Positions 38,401-50,400 of a stretch of 64,000 nucleotides of DNA are shown one piece after another. The stretch comes from Apostichopus japonicus (taxonomy: Eukaryota > Echinodermata > Holothuroidea > Aspidochirotida > Stichopodidae): positions 5,467,999 through 5,531,998 of the forward strand of contig NC_092565.1 in assembly GCF_037975245.1 (NCBI RefSeq). The letters are read 5' to 3'. The position numbers and the translations under genes were made by a program. Each line of letters begins with the position of its first letter. Positions within the stretch are counted from its first letter, which is position 1. The notes beneath the pieces were generated by a model. The model saw only the letters and a program-made list of their open reading frames with translations, made no database searches and had not been told where the DNA came from.

Positions 38401-41400
38401 TGCTTCTGACGACCTTTGTCGATTCGACGTCACGTGTGACTTTGAACTACAATCTATATCTACTTTATCTTTTACCGATCTCCAAGCGATGTAAAAATGT
38501 CACTGAAGCATTTCACAATAACAAGATTGCTGTCTGCCAAAACCGCAAAAGTTGCTGGCTGTTGTGTTTGTTTCGTGCACAGAAATTATGACTCTCTCTT
38601 AAGTTGCAGACTCGTGCTTAATATAACAGCAATTAAAAAAAAAAAGAAAGAACGAAATCAAGAATTGAGAATAACTAGCGGACCAATGAGCAGATCACGT
38701 TTTAACGTCTCTGCACCAATATTGGGAATTGGCTGAGATGTGAATGTTACTTTGTGTTGGTGACTGTCTGGTGCGAGAGTCCATCCCAGGGGGTTAGTAA
38801 GATGTTTCTGAAAGTCAAATTGTTGTTGTTGAACTAAAATCTGATATATCATATTATTGAGTAATGTACAAAAGTTGTACCTATCGACCAACCTTTATTC
38901 GCATTCCATACGCATATGTTGCCATAGTAGTACCGTACCGTGCATGTGATAAATAACTGAATTATGAAACAGACACAGGCCGCATGACTTTGGTGATGTT
39001 GTTGTAAGCATGACAGTACATCGAGAAGATAAAGAGCTGAACTTGATCTTTTACGAAGCAACGTTATGCGTATTATAGTATAACAATGACTCAAATCGTG
39101 TCTCGAAAAGTTGGGTTTTCGTGGACAACTCTAACATCCACAGGGGGTTCGTGGGGGGAAAAAAAGTTAGGGAACCCTGGTCTAGTCTATCAAGGCATAT
39201 TTTGAAAAGCAAAAGAAAATGAAGACAGGACAGTCACTCTCTTTACTTTTACTATAATGTTCATAACTTTTAGGCTGTCTAGATGATGATTTGTTATGTG
39301 AGCATCTGGTTGGATTTGTAAAAATCTTTACAAAATTTTAAGGCAGAGACGTCATGAGCCTTGTCAAACTTTAGGGTTAATAATGACACTTGGCCTCCTC
39401 TCCATGGCTACGTATTTTTCCCAGGACACTTTGTATATTTTTCCAGGTCTCCCTCGTTGACCCCGGGCCCTGAACTTCTCATCCTTTCCCATCTCCCCGG
39501 TTAGGTAATTCCAGCGAAGTGGCAATAAATACAGTGGTCAAAATTCTGGACAGTGATTTGTCCTGTTAGGTATTAACTCCAGTTTGATCACAGAAAGGCA
39601 AATTGCCATATGCACTACCTTCAAACCAGTCTGAATATAACAAGACAGTCGAGTTAGGGTTATGTCACGCCCATTGGAATAAATTTTTATCCCTTTCACA
39701 TTGGGGAAGAGGGAACCCATCCTCTCTCAAGGCTGCAAAATTATCCTCCTTTTCTTCGGATAATTTTTTTTCTGGTAACCCTAAGAAGGGATAGGCTCTT
39801 AACAGACAAAGGGCTTTCTTTATTGTTTTGTATATACGCTGAAGTTACATATGTTAACTTGTCGCAGATAACGTTCTGTATCTTCTTCTTCTTTGTAGGC
39901 GTTTATTACCAACGATGTCACATTCTCTCATACATCCTTCTTTCCTGGTCGATTCTGCTATGACATCGTGAGAGAGGAACTGGTCATCGGCTTCTTGAAA
40001 CATGTTTTCCAAGTTGCATTGGTATGTTTGGCGGGTTTGTTTGTTTGGTGCTCTTTTTTTTGGTGGGGGGAGTGGGGGTGGGGCATAGGGAGAGAGTCTT
40101 GGGAGAAGGGGAGCTGAATTTTAATCTTATTGTCATTGACTTTAAAGACTTGGTTTACGATGAAACGATTATTTTGTTCATCTTGTTCAATAAATAATTG
40201 TACGCTTAAAGGAATTTGGTAATCTTTATTTTCTGTGTAGGTACTAATTCTATGTAATTTGAATGTGTAGTTATCTATTCTTCTAGTATGAACGGGCCAA
40301 TATGTGCAAATGGGGATCTTCAGCGTTTATACTGAGGGCGCTGTCATATTGGTGTCCTAGACATGGCGCTAATACACATGATCTATCCTGTTTACGGATC
40401 TCCAGAGATTTTGCATTTCGCTGTAACATATCTTAATATTATGTGCTAGTTGTGAAAATATGTTTCAAAATGATCTCGCCTTCAACAATATTAAGGAAAA
40501 GGTATTAGTCCACTTTATTCCATTTTGGAGACTTGGATACAATCCTACTGATGCTCAGAGCTTAGACTCAGTTATACTTGTGAATAGTTTAATTTGATCC
40601 TTATTACTCCCAGGATCTATCAGAAGTCAGTCAACCTTGTAAATATATCTTATTTTGATCCTTATTTCTCTTAGGATCTGTCAGAATACAGTCAACCTTG
40701 TAAATATATTTTAATTTGATCCTTATTCTCTCAGGATCTGTCAGAAGTCAGTCATCCTTGTAAATATCTCTTAATTTGATCCTCATTCTCTTGGGATCTA
40801 TCAGAAGTCAGTCATTCTTGTAAATATCTCTTAATTTGATCCTCATTCTCTTGGGATCTATCAGAAGTCAGTCATCCTTGTAAAGCTATTTTAATTTGAT
40901 CCTTTTTTCTCTCAGGATCTGTCAGAAGTCAGTCATCCTTGTAAATATATTTTAATTTGATTCTTATTCTCTCAGGATCTATCAGAAGTCAGTCATCCTT
41001 GTAAATATATTTTAATTTGATCCTTATTCTCTCAGGATCTGTCAGAAGTCAGTCATCCCTGTAAAATTATTTTCTTTTGATCCTTATTTCTCTCAGGATC
41101 TGTCAGAAGTCAGTCAACCTTATAAATAGATCTTAATTTGATCCTTATTACTCTCAGGATCTATCAGAAGTCAGTCATCCTTGTAAATATATCTTAATTT
41201 GGTCCTTTTTTCTCTCAGGATCTGTCAGAAGTCAGTCATCCTTGTAAATATCTCTTAATTTGATCCTTTTTTTCTCTCAGGATCTATCAGAAGTCAGTCA
41301 TCGTAAATATATCTTAATTTGATCCTTTTTTTCTCTCAGGATCTGTCAGAGGGCAGTCATCCTTGTTAATATATCTTAATTTGATCCTTTTCTTTCTCTA

Positions 41401-44400
41401 AGGATCTGTCAGAAGTCAGTCATCCATGTATATATATCTTAATTTGATCCTTTTCTTTCTCAGGATCTGTCAGAAGGCAGTCATCCTTGTAATTACATCT
41501 TAATTTGATCCTTTTCTTTCTCAGGATCTTTCAGAGGGCAGTCACGATAAGAGTTCTCCTCCTGCTGCTCTCATCCTCATCTTGTCTCGTCTCTTTCTTG
41601 ACTTTGAGGCCAACACAGTCAATCAGTTTGTAAGTATAAAGTCAAACATTTTCCTCTCTCTCTCTCGTTTTTCCCCTGAAGGAGTTATAGTTGGGCAGCA
41701 ATCTGACTCTTTCGGTACTCCTGGGTGGGTTCGTGACAGCACACTCCAAGGAGTTATAGTTGGGCAGCAATCTGACTCTTTCAGTACTACTGGGTGGGTT
41801 CGTGACAGCACACTCAAAGTAGTTATAGTTGGGCAGCAATCTGACTCTTTCAGTACTCCTGGGTGGGTTCGTGACAGCACACTCAAAGTAGTTATAGTTG
41901 GGCAGCAATCTGACTCTTTCAGTACTCCTGGGTGGGTTCGTGACAGCACACTCCAAGGAGTTATAGTTGGGCAGCAATCTGACTCTTTCAGTACTCCTGG
42001 GTGGGTTCGTGACAGCACACTCCAAGGAGTTATAGTTGGGCAGGAATCTGACTCTTTCGGTACTCCTGGGTGGGTTCGTGACAGCACACTCCAAGGAGTT
42101 ATAGTTGGGCAGGAATCTGACTCTTTCGGTACTCCTGGGTGGGTGCGTGACAGCACACTCCAAGGAGTAATAGTTGGGCAGGAATCTGACTCTTTCGGTA
42201 CTCCTGGGTGGGTTCGTGACAGCACACTCCAAGGAGTTATAGTTGGGCAGCAATCTGACTCTTTCGGTACTCCTGGGTGGGTTCGTGACAGCACACTCAA
42301 AGTAGTTATAGTTGGGCAGGAATCTGACTCTTTCGGTACTCCTGGGTGGGTTCGTGACAGCACACTCCAAGGAGTTATAGTTGGGCAGGAATCAGACTCT
42401 TTCTGTACTCCTGGGTGGGTTCGTGACAGCACACTCAAAGTAGTTATAGTTGGGCAGCAATCTGACTCTTTTAGTACTCCTGGGTGGGTGCGTGACAGCA
42501 CACTCCAAGGAGTAATAGTTGGGCAGGAATCTGACTCTTTCGGTACTCCTGGGTGGGTTCGTGACAGCACACTCCAAGGAGTTATAGTTGGGCAGGAATC
42601 AGACTCTTTCGGTACTCCTGGGTGGGTTCGTGACAGCACACTCCAAGGAGTTATAGTTGGGCAGCAATCTGACTCTTTCGGTACTCCTGGGTGGGTGCGT
42701 GACAGCACACTCCAAGGAGTAATAGTTGGGCAGGAATCTGACTCTTTCGGTACTCCTGGGTGGGTTCGTGACAGCACACTCCAAGGAGTTATAGTTGGGC
42801 AGGAATCTGACTCTTTCGGTACTCCTGGGTGGGTTCGTGACAGCACACTCCAAGGAGTTATAGTTGGGCAGCAATCTGACTCTTTCAATACTCCTGGGTG
42901 GGTGCGTGACAGCACACTCCAAGGAGTTATAGTTGGGCAGCAATCTGACTCTTTCAGTACTCCTGGGTGGGTGCGTGACAGCACACTCCAAGGAGTTATA
43001 GTTGGGCAGCAATCTGACTCTTCACAGTACTCCTGGGTGGTTTTGTGACAGCACACTCCAAGGAGTTATAGTTGGGCAGCAATCTGACTCTTTCAGTACT
43101 CCTGGGTGGGTTCGTGACAGCACACTCCAAGGAGTTATAGTTGGGCAGCAATCTGACTCTTTCAGTACTCCTGGGTGGGTGCGTGACAGCACACTCCAAG
43201 GAGTTATAGTTGGGCAGCAATCTGACTCTTCACAGTACTCCTGGTTGGGTTTGTGACAGCACACTCGAAAGAGGACAGGAGATCGTGTCACTGTGACATC
43301 TGCACTGTCTACGGTTTCCACGTCTCGCTTCTGTTGTGCTCCAAATGACACGGGAGTTTGTCTGAAGCAAACGCTGCTAGTATATTTGTGATGAGCAGTA
43401 ACAGCTTTTCCAACAAGATATTATAAAGGTGCTTCCTTCGATTGGACAGACATGAATGTTTTTGTCTATATAAAGGACAAAACATGAAGCAGCCTTCCTA
43501 CGACACAATGTGGTTGTACAAGCCATTCTGAATCTGAAGCTCCAAACTTTCCCTTAAGGTGAACTTTGACCTGCCAAACTCATGACTCTCTTGTTGTACA
43601 TTCAGTGGCTGGGATAACATTAAAGGTAAAGACCACATTTTGAAGAGATGCCTAAGGGATCCCATTCCTGCGAAATTTTGTTGTTTTCGAGCAGTGCGAG
43701 AACGGAGGAGAGGATATGAAACTACTTAACATTGATATGGATGCAAGAAGGCAGTATTTCTGATGTTACAAAAATGTAGTTCATATTTTTCAAGGGTTTA
43801 CACATTTGTGCAGACCATTGACTCTGTATGTAGAAGTTAATGGTTTTGTCAATTAGTTAACAGTCGTGCAACATTTACACAAAGTAAAGCAAATAGTTAT
43901 CATAGACTTTTTTAATAGTTTGGCATGCTACCAGTTTTTGGTGCATTTTTGCTGGCATATCATTTCAGAAAAAAAACAGCTGTAAATTTAGGATTCATTG
44001 GAATGAATTTCAGTGCGAGGGGCACCTGGGGAAAAAATTGTTTCGATTGAGCATTTGCCAAACTCTTTTGACGTACCTCTCTCGAAAATTTAAACACGGT
44101 AGGTTTCTAATAAAACAAGTCATTAAAGCCCCTGTTTACCATTAAAATTAGTACCACATCGTTTTCTGACATTAAGTGATACAATCATGAAGCTGTTTGC
44201 AATTTTGTTTGCAAGCAAATATTGCATATACCCCTGGAGGCAAGAGTGAGGGAAAGGATGCACGTTTCTAAGCGGGGCAAATTCTTAAAATGTCTGTTCG
44301 GGACAACCAACCCGAGCTTTGGAGGCCACCCGGTGGCCAACTAGTTGTTTACGTTAAATTCAGATTGCATTTGTAAACAAAATACCCCCCAAATAACAGG

Positions 44401-47400
44401 TAAAATTATAACTTGCTATCATCACCTTCCATTTCTTTGGAGATGCTTAAATATAAACAAAAATAATGGTACTGTAGTCCTATTATCTACCCGAAGGGTA
44501 GTTTGACCGGTCAAAACCCGGTGTCCTATTCTCCAAACCTACACATCTCTTCTACAGTCTACATATTGGTTAATTCTTTGTTATTTTGTCAGGACCAAAT
44601 TTGCTGTTTGAGCAACCATAGAATAAGTCCCTCCCCCCCCCTTATTGTCCGAGGAACTACCAGAAAGAGGCCTTAGCAATGTGTCCAGCTGAGTAATAAT
44701 TCCCTGTTTATGAAATCTTTTGATCTAAAATCCGGTTTTTGATCTATAATCTGGTTTTGATCTATAATCTGGTTTTTGATCTATAATCTGGTTTTGATCT
44801 ATAATCTGGTTTTGATCTATAATCTGGTTTTTGATCTATAATCTGGTTTTGATCTATAATCTGGTTTTTGATCTATGATCTGGTTTTTGATCTATAATCT
44901 GGTTTTTGATCTATAATCTGGTTTTTGATCTATAATCTGGTGTTTGATCTATGATCTGGTGTTACTTTCTAAAAGTGTCTTTAAGAGGATACTTGACATT
45001 GATCTAAAAGGGTTTCCATTTTGAAAGCCAAACCGACAGCTCGGTAGAGAGATGTTGTAAATGTATTCGCTGAATATTAAAATATAATGATATACACATC
45101 TGGCTAATTCTTGAGCAAAAGCACAGCACTGTCCGAAATAGGTGCATAACCCGCTTATGTGTCTTTTTCATTTGACAAGCCAATGAATGTTGCCTTTTGT
45201 ATTCACACACTTCTTTTGAAGGTTCTTAAAACTATTTGCAGCACTTTTTTCTTTGTGAGGTAGATTTCTAGCAGATTCCTAGCTCTCATCCCTGACCCCT
45301 CTGACGGTAACCCTAAGCACAGAGTCCCCCTGCAACCCCCCCCCCCCCCGAGGTTAATGCTCACTGGTCAAAATACTTCTTTCGTTGGAGAATAAGAACG
45401 AATCATCTCGCCTTCAACATGCATGGAAGAAATCGCATCGGGTATTGAAAAGCGAAGTAAATTGAAAAGTTGTTTCGTCTGTTAGATATAAATGTTGGAA
45501 AATATTCTTAAATTTGTTTTTTTTTGGTCTCCGTTTCTGAAGGTCAGCCAAGTCAATGAGCAATTCCAAATAGACCCAGCGCAAGTCCAGACAACTGCAG
45601 CTGCTCTCTGTGCAGAGTCAAAGATGGTCGCTCAGAGGATGTTAAACCATTACGTGAAAATCCAGGGACTGCAGATATCACAGGTGTGCTGCGACATGCT
45701 TGAACCTATAGTCTTTTACAGCATTTTGAAGCTATGGAAAGGAAAAAGATCATCAGTTGAGGTTGAGAGGGAGTTTTTGGGGAATGGGTTGGGTGTTCGA
45801 TGGACTATTAGATTACAGGGTTGAGAATGGTAGGAATGGGGGTGGGGGTGGGGAAATCCAAGGTGTTTTGGAAGAGGGTGTGAGACTTTGAATCTGGGAT
45901 GTGGGAGGAGGTCTAAGGTGGTTGGGATGGGGGAAAGACTGGGATTTGGGGGGTAACATAGATTTAAGATCGCAGGCTTGGGAATGGACTAACATGGTAG
46001 GGGATGTGGTGCACCATGATGTCTGAATTAGTAGTGATATTTCTTGGAAGGGACAGAATGGCAAATATGGCTCAGGGCAGGGAAGGTCAGAGATGCTTGA
46101 TTTAAGATAAACTAAGACTTCCAGATTTACTCTAGAAATGAACTGGAATGGTAATAAGGAGATGGACTTAAGATGTAAGGTATCACTGGCATAGAATAGT
46201 GAGATACAATACGTGCTGTTTAAATATGGTCGGTAGAATGAGAATAAAAGAATCTCAAAGATCAACTCGAGAACGGTGTCGACAACAACGATAAAGAGAG
46301 GTTGGCACCGACTAGAAAACCACAGGATGAAAAAAGAGGATATGACATGAGTTCAATTGAGTATTTTATTTTGGAAGGGATGGATGGTGTGGACCTAACA
46401 GCTTTCGTCAAGTCTTGACCGAATTAACTCTCTGTCAAATATCAAATTCATTTTCAGATGTTACGTAAGAGTGTGGAGACGAGGGATTGGCTGAATACGA
46501 TCGAGCCTCGGAACGTCCGAGCGGTCATGAAGCGAGTGGTCGAAGACGTGACATTTATCGACAGCCAGGTGGGCATGCTCTACGAGGAGGGCATCAGGAA
46601 GGCTCACAGCAGCGACTCGAGCAAACGGACCTTCCAGAGCTACAGCGGACCTAGAAAGCATCAGAGTACCGCCAGGAGCTTCACTCCGAGGTAAGACTTG
46701 ATGCAAACTGGTCTATTTGTGTCTAGAGTAGCATAGATCACGGTAACGCATGGCAGTTGAAATAGATGTAGTCTATCTTTTTTTCAGCTTATTTTGTCTT
46801 GAGTAGCATAGATCATGGTAACGCATATGCTGTTGAAACAGATGTAATCAAGATTTATTCTGGTCTATTATGTCTAGAGTAGCATAGATCATGGTAATGC
46901 AATCGCAGTTGAAACAGATGTAGTCTAGATTTATTCTAGTCTATTGTGTCTAGAGTAGCATAGATCATGGTAACGCATCGCAGTTGAAACAGATGTAGTC
47001 TAGATTTATTCTAGTCTATTGTGTCTAGAGTAGCATAGATCATGGTAACGCATCGCAGTTGAAACAGATGTAGTCTAGATTTATTCTAGTCTATTGTGTC
47101 TAGAGTAGCATAGATCATGGTAACGCATCGCAGTTGAAACAGATGTAGTCTAGATTTATTCTAGTCTATTGTGTCTAGAGTAGCATAGATCATGGTAACG
47201 CACCGCAGTTGAAACAGATGTAGTCTAGATTTATTCTAGTCTATTGTGTCTAGAGTAGCATTGATCATGGTAACGCATTGCATTTGGAACAGATGTAGTC
47301 TAGGTTTATTCTAGTCTATTGTGTCTAGAGTAGCATAGATCACCGTAACCTATCGCAGTTGAAACAGATGTAGTCTAGATTTATTCTAGTCTATTGTGTC

Positions 47401-50400
47401 TCGAGTAGCATAGATCACCGTAACCTATCGCAGTTGAAACAGATGTAGTCTAGATTTATTCTAGTCTATTGTGTCTCGAGTAGCATAGATCACCGTAAAC
47501 TCTCGCAGTTGAAACAGATGTAGTCTAGATTTATTCTAGTCTATTGTGTCTAGAGTAGCGTAGATGTAGGAACATGATGTAGGAACAGATGTAGTCTAGA
47601 TTTATTCTAGCTAATTTTGTCTTGAGTAGCATAGATCATGGTAATGCATCGCAGTTGGAACAAATGTAGACTAGATTTATTCTTTTCTATTTATTCTTTA
47701 GTAGCATAGATCACGGTAACGCATCGCAGTTGGAAAAGATGTAGTCAAGATTTATTCTAGTCTATTGTGTCTAGAGTAGCATAGATCATGGTAACGCATC
47801 GCAGTTGAAACAGATGTAGTCTAGATTTATTCTAGTCTATTGTGTCTAGAGTAGCATAGATCATGGCAATGCATTGCAGTTGGAACAAATGTAGTCTGGA
47901 TGTAATATGATCATTCTAGAGTTGAGATTTTAGAACGTGTGGGATATCTGAAGGCTTCATCAAAGTGCAAATTTTTGTCTGAAGAAATATTTATATTTCA
48001 TTATTCTGTGAATAAATTATTTGCATATCATAAGCTAGGGAAAACAGAGACAATATTCTTCTTACTCACCATGTTGATGTCAAATCTCACTGCAGTTGCA
48101 GTATACACTCATAAAACTTCATTTAAGCGTTAGAAAATTTTTGGCCATTAAACAAGCTATCATGTCTACCAGAGCAGAGAAAATGTACCGTTCGCTCTTT
48201 AAAACAGTCAACTTTGACCACCAGCGTACCCTTATATAGCAGCTGATTGAATTGTATGCCTAAGCTTTATTATATATTGCCTAGTTGCGATCCCCATCCC
48301 TTCCCACTCTTCCCTTCCCTTCCCCTCCCCTACCCACCTTCCTCCCTCCCAAAAAAATCCTCTTGAGTCACTTGTGCATTGTTTCTGATCTACAATTTGA
48401 AGTAACCTAGGCTTTACATCTTCTTGCCACTAAAAAGTGGAAGTCGATGAAATTTAACGTGATCAATAGCCACATTATTCCAGCTTTATTCTCGTATGCA
48501 GATTAGGTTAGGCCTAGGCACATCTGCTGAGAAAGTGTGGTAGACTATAGGCAAAGAGTTTGAAAAAGTAGCAGACTTTTCTAAAGAATGATTAATGATT
48601 AATTAATTGTGATCAGATGCAAATTGCACTAGCAGGGAGACATTTCAAATGCTTTAAGCTGCTATCTTTAATATCACAGCTCTTCCTCAAGGACAGACCC
48701 TTCATAATAACCTGGATAGAGACATTTTCACATATCTGCAAATAATTTTAATCGCCAGATATAATTTACATAAAATGTCAGGTGGGTTGCTAGTCGTGGT
48801 GTTTTTTGAACACTCATAAAAATTTGAAATTAAAACCATTAGCATCTTCTATATTAGAAACGTTGAGTCCAACCAGTTCGTAATTATTTTCTTTTTCGTA
48901 TATAGCATTAAGTGTCAAGCAAAGGTGACCATCAAAAAGCATATGTAGTTTGCCAAATTCAAATCAGCTAGTGCAAATAGATATCTAACACTTTGGAGAG
49001 GGGAATTTAAGCCATATTTCCCCTCTCCAAAATGTTAGCCATGTCATTGATGACAGTGACCATGTAACTTGTTAAAGAGTACCTTGAACTTCGCAGGTTT
49101 CGTCCAAGCTATAACGGATTGAAACAAAAGTCTGGTAGGAGACTTAGGTAAACGTCTAGTGTTGTATTTTAAACACTTGTATTCTTTATTGCTGCTTCGC
49201 AGGCATATAGCCAACAAGTCAATACTCTACATATATAAGCAACAAAGACTTTGCTTGTTTGTCCATAAAGAAAGCAATCTAATACACGGTGGTGGTGTTC
49301 TAACGGCTAAACGACAGATGCCAAGTTTTAACTTTTATAGTATGCACTTTCATAATTGTCACTTACAAGTTGGCTTGCCATAGAGATGGCCATATTTGAA
49401 ATAACGACTTCCACTCATTAGTGAAGATAGCGCAATAAACAATATGTGACGTATATACGTCGCAAATTGCAATGTGGAATTTATAACAAAGTCCACCCCT
49501 ATGAAAATGTCGCAAAGAAATGAAAATTTGGAAAATTCTTTAGCACTGAAGGAAATGGGTTGGGAGGGCCTTTTTTAACATTTGATAGTTTCCCACATTA
49601 GTGTTTGTTTTTTTATTGTTAAAATATCATGTTTCACTATTAAACTATTGTCTGACTACAGATTGGACCGTGTCCTCCAAATTAACCTTCACAGCCAGTC
49701 GGGTGTAACTTATCGATTACATTTTGCAAAATAATTTTGTTTATGGTAAAAGACAAACTTTACTGGGTGTAGTTCTGTGGCCACAAAAAAATACAATTCA
49801 TACATGTTCTCTTGTGACAAATAGGTCTGTTGGTCTGAAAATTTTTCCCCCTATTTCGTAACGATTGTGATATTTCTTAGGGTCATCCAAATATCAAAGG
49901 AAATTAATTTTTATAAGTGTGATTGTGATGATGGTTTAGGGTAAATGGAATGTCAGAGGAAATGCAGTTGTAAATTAATTTACTAATTAATGTCATATAC
50001 TCATTTCTTTCCGAGCCAAACGATCATTAATATCCTTTATTGACCAAGACAAAATATGAAAGGAAAAAACCAAAGTTTCAAGTACAATTAGAATGAATTA
50101 ACGCAGACTAATGCCGTCTTTTTTCAAATTGCGTATTAAACTCAATGTATAAAAGAAGGAAAGGGCCAATCGGTATATCATTAATATTAATCTTGCCGAT
50201 CTGCTTCAAAGGAATCTGTCATATTATAACATCTCGGATATAATTCCTGTAGCCTTAGAGTAATGGGAAGGTAGTCACAAAAAGTAGTCAAAAACTAAAA
50301 TGAATTGATTCTAGGTTGGTCAATAATGAATACCAATTTCAAGGACAATGTACTCATCTAATCCAAATGGATGCAGTAATATTTCCATTGTATTTAAAGT

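Noticed and set aside
41623-43056. Long minus-strand ORF (477 codons) rich in [17 protein letters not shown] repeats
   Set aside because: It is the complement of the 69-bp minisatellite in intron 14. The unit lacks stops in this frame, and there is no promoter, splice or family support.
42996-43220. Further repeat ORFs on both strands in the 69-bp array
   Set aside because: Same minisatellite, shifted by the one-base insertions near 43015 and 43230.
41681-43266. CRISPR array
   Set aside because: Repeats are directly adjacent with no unique spacers, and this is animal intron DNA.
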